Notes: generated by a model from the letters alone, not told the origin. A stretch of 33,798 nt of DNA from Candidatus Zhuqueibacterota bacterium (GCA_016929295.1 JAFGJB010000269.1:1-33798), one strand, 5' to 3'. Numbered from the stretch's first letter, positions 1 through 7,568 are shown. Numbers and translations: made by a program.

Positions 1-612
1 AATATTTTTAAACTCGGCGCTGTAATGCCTTGAATCGAGGAGGATGATTTTATCACTGAATTCGGTGAAAACCTCGTTGGCTCTGGCGATGAAATATGGC
101 GACAGACACCCCGGCACTTGCTGATTGAAAATCAGAGCGTCGCACGTTGGCAAGATGCGTCGGAGATTGTCGATGATGATGTCATCGGTCTCTTTTGATC
201 TTTTGTTAAAAAAGCCAAAGTCGATTCGCGGTTGTTCGACATCGTTCAAATAGCGCTTGCTGAATACGACGGTGTCATAGTTCTCTTTTTGCGTGACGAG
301 CCTTTCTGTGTCGACATGCAGGGCGTGGAACTGCTGCCGCATTTCGCGTCCAAAAATATCATCGCCGATCACGCCGACGAGGCTGATGCTCCTGGGGCGC
401 AATGCCGCCAGGTTGGCGACAACATTGGAGGCGCCGCCGAGCGAGTAATATTGTCGACGCACAGCCTCAGTCTGCAGGCCGGTTTCCACGGATATTTCAC
501 CCCCCTGCGGGTCGAGAATCCAGTAGGCGTCAAGACAAAAATCGCCATAGACAGCGACCGTCACAGCATGGATGGCGTCGAGAATCGATTCGAGCTGCTC
601 ATTTTTCATCAT
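1..612 (-). CDS. PfkB-family sugar kinase, RfaE/HldE-like (partial, C-terminus beyond window)
   Basis: The minus strand is open from an ATG at 612 (a second in-frame ATG lies at 609) to the window edge, giving about 204 residues of the N-terminal part. An in-frame stop lies a few codons upstream, which fixes the start region; no good ribosome binding site is visible. The N-terminus reads VYGDFCLDAYW, followed by LGGASNVVANLAAL and GVIGDDIFGREM. This is the substrate-binding lobe of PfkB kinases and is closest in style to heptose-7-phosphate kinase RfaE/HldE, which has a GD-DrYW start and a GGAaNVA motif. The ATP-binding half lies outside the window, so activity cannot be judged. The gene follows tenA by 63 bp on the same strand and may be the last visible member of the thiamine operon. 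Its substrate is not decided; a sugar phosphate is more likely than a thiamine intermediate. Confidence 0.8.
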   Translation of the reverse strand, partial: MMKNEQLESILDAIHAVTVAVYGDFCLDAYWILDPQGGEISVETGLQTEAVRRQYYSLGGASNVVANLAALRPRSISLVGVIGDDIFGREMRQQFHALHVDTERLVTQKENYDTVVFSKRYLNDVEQPRIDFGFFNKRSKETDDIIIDNLRRILPTCDALIFNQQVPGCLSPYFIARANEVFTEFSDKIILLDSRHYSAEFKNI

Positions 613-675
613 GCCAGAGTGGTTGGTTCAACGGCAATCGATGTTTCCGTCAACATAGTGAATTTCCGCCTGAAA

Positions 676-1335
676 TCAAAATGCAAAGTGGGGCCATTTT
701 TCCTGTCTGTAGGCTGCGTCGCAGAACAGATATTCCAGATGCGTTGAATGGATGAATGCTCGCCGCATTTTAGATTTTGTCGTCTCGGATGCTCTGCGTG
801 AGATCTGTTCGGTGATCTCGATCATGCGGTCGACAATCCCGCTGTAGGTTTCATCTGCATAGGTATCGATCCATAACTGATATGGATTGTCATCATTCGC
901 CTTGTGCGCGATCGACTCGCCGAGCTCGCGATAAATCCAGAAACAAGGTAAAATCGCCGCGATGCCAATTTCAAAAGGTTGGAGAGCAGCCGTGGCGAGG
1001 AGAAAATTGGCATAGGCAAAACAGGCGGGCTGCTGTTCGGATGCCGACTCTATCCTGAATATGATGAAAAAATGGTCATGCAGGTTTCGCTCGATGGTGA
1101 CGCCATCCCGAGCATAGCTCAGCAAATCATTGGCTATATCGAGGGACGGCGATTTGGCAGCCAGGAGGGCGAGGGCGCGAGTATAATCCCGGATGTAGAG
1201 CTCGTCCTGCTGCATGTAGTAGGCAAATTTATCCAGCGACAATGTCCCCGCTGCGAGCTCCATGTTGAACGGGTGCGACAGTATGCGTTGGTAAATAGTC
1301 TCGATGCTCTGCAAGAGTTGGTCGGCAAATGTCAT
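676..1335 (-). CDS. tenA: TenA-family aminopyrimidine aminohydrolase (thiaminase II)
   Basis: The 219-residue protein is predicted to hydrolyse the amino group of aminomethyl-HMP and related thiamine breakdown products, giving HMP for ThiD. Active-site residues of the cysteine-type TenA class are visible: Asp44 in MQQDELY, the nucleophile Cys131 in ILPCFWIYRELG, and a C-terminal HLEYLF segment with the expected Glu. The length matches the family (about 220-235). The reading frame stays open well upstream into thiD, but homology begins at MTFADQ, so the ATG at 1335 is chosen. It lies 7 bases after the thiD stop, with a purine-rich GGGAATGAG inside the thiD end as possible ribosome binding site. 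Translation is therefore probably coupled to thiD, and the gene is presumably under the TPP riboswitch of this operon. Confidence 0.9.
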   Translation of the reverse strand: MTFADQLLQSIETIYQRILSHPFNMELAAGTLSLDKFAYYMQQDELYIRDYTRALALLAAKSPSLDIANDLLSYARDGVTIERNLHDHFFIIFRIESASEQQPACFAYANFLLATAALQPFEIGIAAILPCFWIYRELGESIAHKANDDNPYQLWIDTYADETYSGIVDRMIEITEQISRRASETTKSKMRRAFIHSTHLEYLFCDAAYRQEKWPHFAF

Positions 1336-1342
1336 CTGTTGC

Positions 1343-2164
1343 TCATTCCCATAAATTATAAAAATGGTGTACGGGACCGTGGCCATGGCCGATTTGATAC
1401 TCGGCGCCCGCGCGAATGGCGCCGCTGATATACCTTTTCGCTCCTTTGACAGCATCGAGAATGCTGTTTTTTTTCGCCAGGTGCGCCGCGATTGCCGACG
1501 ACAGGGTGCAACCTGTGCCGTGCGTGTTGGGCGTGTCGATGCGCTCGCCTTCCAGCCAGTAGACATGTTGCTCCCCATTATTGTGAAAGAGCAGACAATC
1601 ATTGCTGTCAGCGCCCGAAAAATGGCCGCCTTTGAGGAGCACCGCGGTTGATCCATAGTCGAGAACTATTCTGGCAGCGTCTTCCATATCAGCCACTGAT
1701 GTGATTTGTCGGCCGGTCAGCACCTCCGCTTCGGGTATATTGGGCGTTACAATGGTCGCCAGGGGCAGCAATTCATTTTTCAATGTTTCGATGGCATCAT
1801 CGCGCAAAAGCTGGTCGCGGCTCTTCGACACCATCACCGGATCGAGGACAATGCGCTCGACCTGATGTGCTCTCAGTCTCTCGGCGACTGTCGCGATGAT
1901 GTCCGTTGAGGACAGCATCCCTATTTTCACGGCGTCGACACCGATATCGCCAATGACGGCATCCAGCTGTTTGGCAACGAAATCGGCCGGTGCTTCCAAT
2001 ATGGCGGTGACCGCGGATGTGTTCTGCGCGGTGAGTGCGGTGATGACGGACATGCCGTAGCAGCCGAGCGCTGCGAAAGTCTTGAGATCGGCCTGAATGC
2101 CGGCGCCGCCGCTGCTGTCCGAGCCGGCGATGGTCAATGCCCTGAAGTACTGTTTATTGGACAT
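1343..2164 (-). CDS. thiD: Hydroxymethylpyrimidine / phosphomethylpyrimidine kinase
   Basis: ThiD phosphorylates HMP to HMP-P and then HMP-PP, the pyrimidine substrate of ThiE. The 273-residue protein has the family's usual length. It opens with ALTIAGSDSSGGAGIQADLK, the HMP-binding start of ThiD, followed by GCYGMSVITALTAQNT. It later has VLDPVMVSKS, TPNIPEAEVLTG and the anion-hole/catalytic segment NTHGTGCTLSSAIAA, whose GTGC holds the catalytic cysteine. It is a stand-alone ThiD, not fused to ThiE or TenA. It starts 18 bp after thiL, with a weak CGGGAT upstream of the ATG. Together with TenA downstream and ThiM upstream it completes the salvage branch. Confidence 0.95.
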   Translation of the reverse strand: MSNKQYFRALTIAGSDSSGGAGIQADLKTFAALGCYGMSVITALTAQNTSAVTAILEAPADFVAKQLDAVIGDIGVDAVKIGMLSSTDIIATVAERLRAHQVERIVLDPVMVSKSRDQLLRDDAIETLKNELLPLATIVTPNIPEAEVLTGRQITSVADMEDAARIVLDYGSTAVLLKGGHFSGADSNDCLLFHNNGEQHVYWLEGERIDTPNTHGTGCTLSSAIAAHLAKKNSILDAVKGAKRYISGAIRAGAEYQIGHGHGPVHHFYNLWE

Positions 2165-2182
2165 GGTTATCCCGTTAGTTTG

Positions 2183-3193
2183 TCATTTCATCCTAAAATG
2201 ATCCCAGCCGTGTCTGGCAAAATGAATGAGCGTGCTATTTTGATAATAGGCCAGAGCGCCTTCCTTTTCTATAATGCCGATTTTGAAGAGGGGCCTGGCG
2301 AATTTTTTTTCAAAATGACGGGCAATCACTGGAAAATCCCGCGGACAGATTGTGCACAGCAGGCAATAATCCTCGCCACCGGTCGCCGCGATCTCTATGG
2401 CATTCCAGCCGAATTGTTCTGCCAGCGAGCGCAATGCAGTTGATATCGGTATATCATCGACATTGATTCGCGCTCCAACCCTGGACTCTTCCATAATGCG
2501 TCTGATATCCGACTCGATGCCATCGGATACATCGAGCATGGCGTGAACAGCGTCGTATGTCGCCAGCCATGCCCCTTCCTGCAGTTGCGGATCTGGCTGA
2601 CAGTGCGCCTGCACGAGTTGGCGGGCGTTTGGATTCATTTCAGCATTTATATCCTGGAGGATAATGTTTAATCCACCTCCAGAATCACCGAGAAAATCGG
2701 TCACACAGATGACATCGCCGATTTGCGCTGTTGATCTGTACTTGATGCGATCAGAACGAGCCCTGCCCAGAACAGCGATATTTATGATAATACGATCCAT
2801 GGATTTCGTTGTGTCGCCGCCTAACAATGGCGTGCAACTCTTTTGTGACAACTCTGCGAGTCCCGCAAAAAAATCATCCAGCCATTCAACGGGAATGTCC
2901 TCGGGCAGTCCAAAGGACAAAAATGCTGCTGTCGGTGAGCCGCCCATCGCCGCAATATCACTGAGGTTCACGGCAAGCGATTTATACCCCAGTTGTCGTG
3001 CGGTAATTCCATCTCGCAGAAAATGAATGTCTTCGATGAGCATGTCAGTGGTGATCAACTGCGATTCAGTCTCATTGAGCGGCAGCACCGCGCAGTCATC
3101 GCCAATGCCACGAACGTCATCCGGCTGATTTTGCAGAAAGTGCGGGGCAATTCGGTGGATCAAACCGAATTCGCCAATGTCAGACAATTTCAT
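2183..3193 (-). CDS. thiL: Thiamine-monophosphate kinase
   Basis: ThiL phosphorylates TMP to the active cofactor TPP. The 336 residues match the family (about 320-340). Visible motifs, in order, are GIGDDCAVL near residue 30 (Mg-ATP binding), TTDMLIEDIHF, the LAVNLSDIAAMGG motif, LLGGDTTKS, DSGGGLN, MLDVSDGIESDIRR, and ATGGEDYCLLCT near the C-terminus. All are hallmarks of the PurM-like ThiL fold. The ATG directly abuts the thiE stop codon (TAAATG), with GGAG a few bases upstream, so the two genes are probably translated together. It catalyses the final step of the operon's pathway, and its product is the ligand of the riboswitch at 5466-5541. Confidence 0.95.
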   Translation of the reverse strand: MKLSDIGEFGLIHRIAPHFLQNQPDDVRGIGDDCAVLPLNETESQLITTDMLIEDIHFLRDGITARQLGYKSLAVNLSDIAAMGGSPTAAFLSFGLPEDIPVEWLDDFFAGLAELSQKSCTPLLGGDTTKSMDRIIINIAVLGRARSDRIKYRSTAQIGDVICVTDFLGDSGGGLNIILQDINAEMNPNARQLVQAHCQPDPQLQEGAWLATYDAVHAMLDVSDGIESDIRRIMEESRVGARINVDDIPISTALRSLAEQFGWNAIEIAATGGEDYCLLCTICPRDFPVIARHFEKKFARPLFKIGIIEKEGALAYYQNSTLIHFARHGWDHFRMK

Positions 3194-3838
3194 TTAACGC
3201 TCCGTTTTGGCTCTGGCGACAATCTGTGCCAGCTCTCTTGTCGCTTTTTCAGGATCCTCGGCGCAGCATATGGCGGAGACGACTGCCACGCCATCGGCGC
3301 CGCTCTTGATGACCGTCGCGGCATTGGCAGCGTTCAGGCCGCCAATGCCGACAAGCGGGTGTCGCGAAAAAGATTTGATCTGGCGCAAGCCATCAAGTCC
3401 CAGCTCACGCTTGAGGTCCCTTTTTGTCGGGGTGAAATAAATCGGGCTGACGCCAAGATAATCAACATCGAGGAACTCGGCATCGCGCGCGTCCTGAACG
3501 GACTCGACTGACAGGCCGATAATCTTGTCCTCTCCCAAAAGAGCGCGCGCGATGTCGCATGGCATATCCTCCTGGCCCAAATGCACACCATCGGCATCGA
3601 CGGCCAAAGCAACGTCTATTCGGTCATTGATGATGAGCGGTACATTGGCGGGCGCCACTATTTCTTTTAAGCGCTCGGCAAGATGAATGAACTGCCGCGT
3701 GGAGCACGTCTTTTCTCGCAACTGAACGATCGTCACGCCGCCTCTGACCGCCCCGGCCACTATCTCTTCAATGGGACGGCCCTGGCAGAGGTCGCGGTCT
3801 GTGACCAAATAAATGTCCAGAACAGGTTTCACTTTCAT
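3194..3838 (-). CDS. thiE: Thiamine-phosphate synthase
   Basis: ThiE joins HMP-PP and thiazole phosphate to thiamine phosphate. The 214-residue TIM-barrel protein shows the expected series: YLVTDRDL at the N-terminus, IVQLREK, LIINDRIDVALAVDADGVHLGQEDMP (pyrophosphate and Mg binding), YLGVSPIYFTPTK, VGIGGLNAANA, and GADGVAVVSAI at the phosphate site. The start overlaps the thiM stop by 4 bases (ATGA), a standard coupling arrangement. Length and motif order are normal, and nothing suggests a fusion or damage. Confidence 0.95.
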   Translation of the reverse strand: MKVKPVLDIYLVTDRDLCQGRPIEEIVAGAVRGGVTIVQLREKTCSTRQFIHLAERLKEIVAPANVPLIINDRIDVALAVDADGVHLGQEDMPCDIARALLGEDKIIGLSVESVQDARDAEFLDVDYLGVSPIYFTPTKRDLKRELGLDGLRQIKSFSRHPLVGIGGLNAANAATVIKSGADGVAVVSAICCAEDPEKATRELAQIVARAKTER

Positions 3839-4638
3839 TTCAGCCGTTTGACGATCTCCTCTCTGGATAAATTATAGAGAGCGTCGTAGAAATGCAATTG
3901 CAAAGTGCCGGGACCAACTGCCTTTTCAGCGGCCATTTCGCCGGCAATGCCCATCACGGCCATGCCATGAGCGGCGGCGTCGAGAGGATTTGGATTGACA
4001 GCGGCGAATGCAGCGATGAGCGCTGTCGCGGTGCAACCCAGGCCTGTCACTCTGGCCATCATGGCGTGGCCGTTCCGGATCGTGACATGATCGCTGCCGT
4101 TGGTTATGATATCCACCTCGCCGCTGACGCAGACGACGCAGTGATAGCGCGCGGCCAACGCTTTGGCGCTGTCTAATGCCAGCGGCGCTCCTTCTGAGCT
4201 ATCGACACCCTTGGTCTGGATGTGCGAATCGAGCAATGCCATTATCTCCGAGGCATTGCCGCGAATGATGGTTGGGCTGACATCACCGAGCAACTTGTGA
4301 CAGGTGTTTGTGCGCAGCGTCGTCGCGCCGGCGCCCACGGGATCGAAGACGATCGGAACGTTCAGCGTCTTCGCCGCTCGCATCGCTGCCGACATGGAGG
4401 CGATCCACTTTTGGCTCAGAGTGCCGATGTTGATCACCAGTGCGCCGCCGACGGAGCGCGTCAGGCCGATCATTTCTTCGACCTCTTCGCCTGCATGGGC
4501 CATCACCGGTGAGGCGCCGATGCACAAAAGGGCGTTTGCCGTCGTGTTCATGACGACATAATTTGTGATATTGTGTACCAGCGGTGCTCTTGCGCGGATG
4601 GATTGAACATCCAGCCATATTTTTGCCGCTTCTATCAT
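3835..4638 (-). CDS. thiM: Hydroxyethylthiazole kinase
   Basis: ThiM phosphorylates 5-hydroxyethyl-4-methylthiazole, giving the thiazole phosphate that ThiE needs. It is the salvage alternative to de novo synthesis by ThiG/ThiH/ThiS. The 267 residues match the family. Motifs are APLVHNITNYVVMNTTANALL near residue 20 (substrate pocket), GASPVMAHAGEEVEEM, VFDPVGAGATTLR, IRGNASEI, and TGLGCTATALIAAF with the catalytic GxGC near residue 195. It follows the methyltransferase by 42 bp with no clear terminator between them. Its presence, and the absence of thiazole synthesis genes here, points to a salvage route. Confidence 0.95.
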   Translation of the reverse strand: MIEAAKIWLDVQSIRARAPLVHNITNYVVMNTTANALLCIGASPVMAHAGEEVEEMIGLTRSVGGALVINIGTLSQKWIASMSAAMRAAKTLNVPIVFDPVGAGATTLRTNTCHKLLGDVSPTIIRGNASEIMALLDSHIQTKGVDSSEGAPLALDSAKALAARYHCVVCVSGEVDIITNGSDHVTIRNGHAMMARVTGLGCTATALIAAFAAVNPNPLDAAAHGMAVMGIAGEMAAEKAVGPGTLQLHFYDALYNLSREEIVKRLK

Positions 4639-4680
4639 GGACTGTTCTCGGTCATGTGATAAAGTGAGCCATGCCGCCGA

Positions 4681-5388
4681 CTATTTCGTCGCGCAGATGC
4701 AGACATAATCGCCGCGGTCATAGCCTTCAACCGGCTCTTCTTTTACGTCATTGGAATAGGCCGGATGTTTGGTGAGCGTTTGAGCAAATTGAAACGCACG
4801 GAAACCAATCTGTTGCAATAATGTCACCTTTTCCGGCGTTGAACGCCAATGCGCGGCCTTGACAAACTCCACTGGATAGACAGACTTTGGCGTTGTGCCG
4901 ATAAAACAGGGGTGATCCCATGAGCCGATCTCTTTGCCCAGCGTGTAGAGCAGGCCATAGGAGCTCTCTTTCGGAACGTCGAGCAAGAGCAATCGTCCCC
5001 CAGGCTTGATGGCGTTGAAAGCGTTCTCGCACGCTTTTTTCAGATCCTCGATATAGCTGGCTGTGCCGTTAAAAATGACGGTGTCAAAAGAAGCGGGCGC
5101 CAGCTCAACGTCTTCCGCCGTCCCTGATCGCACCTGCAGGCCTCGTTTGCCGGCGATGTCGCGCATTTTCTCCGCCGGCTCGACGCCTTCCTGGATGTCA
5201 ATGCCGTAATCCTGCCGCAACAGCGCTTCAAACAGGCCGCTGCCGCATCCGATTGAAATGGCGCGTCCGGGACTGGTCAAAAAGTGGGCGAGCAATGCGA
5301 CTTCCGAATCAAGGACGTTTTTATTTTTCAGGAACCAGCTGTCATATTGCTCTGCGTATTCATCAAAAGCGCTATTGTGCATGCTCAT
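4681..5388 (-). CDS. SAM-dependent methyltransferase (class I), first gene of the TPP-riboswitch operon
   Basis: The protein has 235 residues. Near residue 45 it has the SAM-binding motif AISIGCGSGLFEALL, then a GVEPAEKM acidic-loop segment, FDTVIFNGTASYI and IKPGGRLLLLDVPKES, which is the motif order of class I Rossmann methyltransferases. The substrate is unknown. The frame is open to a TTG at 5406, but AGGAAAGGA lies just before the ATGs at 5388 and 5382, so one of these is the real start. It is the first gene after the TPP aptamer and terminator and is followed by thiM, so it should be turned off by TPP. This suggests a role in acquiring or repairing a thiamine precursor, or in methylating a related compound, but the sequence does not prove it. 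Confidence 0.75.
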   Translation of the reverse strand: MSMHNSAFDEYAEQYDSWFLKNKNVLDSEVALLAHFLTSPGRAISIGCGSGLFEALLRQDYGIDIQEGVEPAEKMRDIAGKRGLQVRSGTAEDVELAPASFDTVIFNGTASYIEDLKKACENAFNAIKPGGRLLLLDVPKESSYGLLYTLGKEIGSWDHPCFIGTTPKSVYPVEFVKAAHWRSTPEKVTLLQQIGFRAFQFAQTLTKHPAYSNDVKEEPVEGYDRGDYVCICATK

Positions 5389-5404
5389 TCCTTTCCTGCA
5401 AAAC

Positions 5405-5437
5405 AAAAAAAGCCGTTAGCGTAATGACCAACGGCTT
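5405..5437 (-). terminator. Intrinsic terminator of the thi leader (riboswitch expression platform)
   Basis: On the minus strand AAGCCGTTGG (5437-5428) pairs with CTAACGGCTT (5419-5410) across an 8-base loop. The stem is 10 bp with one G-T pair and is followed directly by a run of T. It lies between the TPP aptamer and the methyltransferase start, as expected for a riboswitch that stops transcription when TPP is bound. Confidence 0.85.
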
Positions 5438-5465
5438 GACTTTTTGCAGCCACAATTGTATTCCC

Positions 5466-5541
5466 GTTTCCCTACGCTAGCATGATCTAGATCAGGTCAT
5501 TAGGGTTTATTCTCAGGTCCGGCTGGACCACCCCTAACGGC
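5466..5541 (-). promoter_or_regulatory. TPP riboswitch aptamer (THI element)
   Basis: Read on the minus strand, the region contains the conserved THI-box parts in order: TTAGGGGT, a short stem GTCC-AGCC-GGAC, CTGAGA, AAACCCTAA (pairing with TTAGGG), GACCTGATCTAGATCATGC and AGCGTAGGGAA. These match the TPP-binding consensus closely, including the CTGAGA pyrimidine-sensor bulge and the CCTGATCTnGATnATGCnAGCGTAGGGAA arm. It is followed by the terminator at 5437-5405 and by a thiamine gene operon, which supports its function in repression by TPP. Confidence 0.96.
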
Positions 5542-5546
5542 ATCAT

Positions 5547-5575
5547 AATGTAAGATTATCATCTGTCATCTGCAA
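5547..5575 (-). promoter_or_regulatory. Possible promoter of the thi operon
   Basis: On the minus strand TTGCAG (5575-5570) and TACATT (5552-5547) are separated by 17 bases. The match to the housekeeping consensus is modest, but a start about 7 bases downstream would place the first transcribed base at the 5' end of the TPP aptamer. It diverges from the DUF4254 gene promoter region. Confidence 0.4.
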
Positions 5576-5608
5576 CTTGTTTTTGAATGAGCACCTCTCA
5601 AAAAGGCT

Positions 5609-5637
5609 TTGCGTTTTATTTTTTGTATTTATACATT
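5609..5637 (+). promoter_or_regulatory. Possible promoter for the DUF4254 gene
   Basis: TTGCGT (5609-5614) and TACATT (5632-5637) are 17 bases apart in an AT-rich stretch, about 30 bases before the AGGAGG ribosome binding site at 5660-5665. The match is only partial. Confidence 0.35.
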
Positions 5638-5669
5638 GCTCATCCGAATTCAACTGCACAGGAGGACGA

Positions 5670-6290
5670 TTGGCTTCATTATCAGAACTGCTGATACCTT
5701 TTAATGGCGCTCGACTCATCGAGTGGTTTGACGATCTGACCGAACTCTGGCATGAAACCGCTCCCTTAAAGCCCAATGATATTTCTTCGCCAAAGGGTTT
5801 GACGCAATGGATTCACTACAAGAATTTTGTCGTTTGGCACCTTGAGGAGCACGTTCGGCATGAAAAAAGCTCCAATCAGGAAATTGTTGACGCTGAAAAA
5901 ACGATTGATCTGCATAATATGAAGCGCCTCGCGGCGATCGAACAAATTGATATCTGGATCGATAATGTTTTGCAGGCGGCTGATATTTCACCGCAAGGTG
6001 AGATATTGGCGAATTCAGAAACACCTGGCAGTATAGTGGATCGCTTATCCATCCTGGTATTGAAAATTTATCATATGCGCCAGTATTTAGCGGATAAAAG
6101 TCTGGATAAAGACCTGCGAAAAACTTTGAACCTCAAAATACACATTTTGCAGGAGCAGCGAGATGATTTGGCCCGGGCAATGGACAGACTCCTGCTCGAT
6201 ATCCGGCAAGGAAAAAAACGGCATAAAGTCTATCGCCAGTTCAAGATTTACAATGATCCCAGTTTTCATCATGGGGACTATGAAGGATAG
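5670..6290 (+). CDS. DUF4254 family protein
   Basis: The 206-residue, highly charged, mostly helical protein has no signal peptide. The frame is open to 5577, but AGGAGG at 5660-5665 sits 4 bases before a TTG at 5670, and family-like sequence begins there (ASLSELLIPFNG), so TTG 5670 is chosen. Typical DUF4254 signatures are the middle segment NFVVWHLEEHVRH, the DLHNMKRLAAIEQID segment (family pattern ID-x-x-NQxRND-x-IExID) and ETPGSIVDRLSIL followed by KIYHMRQY. The family has no known biochemical role. In other bacteria it is often found beside glycosyltransferase genes, but none is visible here. It diverges from the thi operon and precedes the LarA-like gene by 27 bp. Confidence 0.85.
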   Translation: MASLSELLIPFNGARLIEWFDDLTELWHETAPLKPNDISSPKGLTQWIHYKNFVVWHLEEHVRHEKSSNQEIVDAEKTIDLHNMKRLAAIEQIDIWIDNVLQAADISPQGEILANSETPGSIVDRLSILVLKIYHMRQYLADKSLDKDLRKTLNLKIHILQEQRDDLARAMDRLLLDIRQGKKRHKVYRQFKIYNDPSFHHGDYEG

Positions 6291-6317
6291 CGGGACTGGT
6301 TGATTCGTAAATTATTT

Positions 6318-7568
6318 ATGGAAATTAAATTCCCCTACAGAGAGCATGGAGTTGCTTTTCGCCTCCCCGAAGACGCCGAGGTTTTTCATCCGGCCGTTCG
6401 CACACCCATCACCGGAACCTATATAGCAATCATAAAAAATCTGCTCAGACCTCTCGGCTACAAGCAGACGCTCTTTGACCTGGCGAAGAGATGCAAGACC
6501 GCATGTGTCGTGGCGGATGCATACTGTCCTCCGCCGGCAAACAGGCAAATTCTCAATCCGATTGTAAAGACCCTTCACGCCGCCGGCATGTCGCATGATG
6601 ATATCACCATACTTGTGACCTCCGAGTACCCCGCCGAATTCTCGCCGGAGCTCGTTCATTCCATGTTTGACGAAGAGTTTTCCCGGCGCTATCATGTGGG
6701 GGCGCACGACGTATTTGCACACTCCCAGCATGAGTTGATTGGTGAGACGTCAGGAGGAATTCCGGTCTGGCTGGACCGGCGACTCAAAATGGCCGACATC
6801 AAAATCATCACCGGGGGAATCTATCCGCATTACCTGTTTGGCTATGCCGGTGCACCGCTGCTGCCGCCTTTCGCGGTCACCGGCCTCGAAACAATCCAGG
6901 CTCTCTACGATATTGCCGATCTTGACAATGTGGATTTTCAATGGTTCGATCAAAAATCCAAATTGAGCAGCGAGTTGCTTGAAATCGTCAACCTCGCCAG
7001 GCTTGATTTTATTGTGAGCATTTCTATTGACAACTCGTTCCGCTTTATTGACATTTTTTCCGGCAAACCTTTCAGTGTCATGAAAGCGATCGGCCAGAGA
7101 CATATTGCCGCCGAATACGATGTGCTCCGCGGCAAAGCCGATATCGCCATTTCCTGTACGGGTCATTCGCACTGTGAAATGAGCTGGTATCACAATTTGA
7201 TGGGACTCTGTCTCGCGCGCACCTTTCTTAGAAATGAGGGAATTTTGATTTATATCACTCCGCTGTTTGATCAGGTCGGCGCCCGGATACGCAAGATACG
7301 AAATAAAGCGGCTTTGATTGATTTTCTGTCCACTCATAAGATGATCGACAGCACTCGAGATCGAATATTTTCTTGCCTGCAAGATGGCGTCACTGTTTTT
7401 GTCTCACCCAAACTGGGTGATGCGACGCTGAAAGATCAGTCCCGGGATGTTTTTTTCTGTTCTTCTGTAGATTCCGCACTCGCTTTTGCTGCTCAACGGA
7501 GTAAAGTCACACCACATCTGGTTTTACTGCCCGATGGTCTCTTCACTTTTCTCAGCATGTCATCGTAA
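6318..7568 (+). CDS. LarA-fold (DUF2088) protein with altered cofactor and catalytic residues
   Basis: The 416-residue protein aligns by eye with nickel-pincer lactate racemase LarA over its full length. It starts MEIKFPYREHGVAFRLP like LarA's N-terminal strands, has a VVADAY segment where LarA has its DHTRP loop, then GGIYPHYLFGYAGAP where LarA has the HFFAGFSGGRK segment, then DIAISCTGH and a C-terminal LVLLPDG. Key residues differ. The His of DHTRP is Ala68, and the lysine that binds the pincer cofactor (10 residues after the retained His171) is Leu181. It is therefore probably not a lactate racemase. The frame is open to a TTG at 6300, but homology starts at the ATG at 6318. No lar maturation genes (larB, larC, larE) are in the window. 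Confidence 0.75.
   Translation: MEIKFPYREHGVAFRLPEDAEVFHPAVRTPITGTYIAIIKNLLRPLGYKQTLFDLAKRCKTACVVADAYCPPPANRQILNPIVKTLHAAGMSHDDITILVTSEYPAEFSPELVHSMFDEEFSRRYHVGAHDVFAHSQHELIGETSGGIPVWLDRRLKMADIKIITGGIYPHYLFGYAGAPLLPPFAVTGLETIQALYDIADLDNVDFQWFDQKSKLSSELLEIVNLARLDFIVSISIDNSFRFIDIFSGKPFSVMKAIGQRHIAAEYDVLRGKADIAISCTGHSHCEMSWYHNLMGLCLARTFLRNEGILIYITPLFDQVGARIRKIRNKAALIDFLSTHKMIDSTRDRIFSCLQDGVTVFVSPKLGDATLKDQSRDVFFCSSVDSALAFAAQRSKVTPHLVLLPDGLFTFLSMSS

Noticed and set aside
232-747. Plus-strand frames over the left end
   Set aside because: The minus strand encodes a clear PfkB kinase with the GGASNVVANL motif, so the plus frames are shadows.
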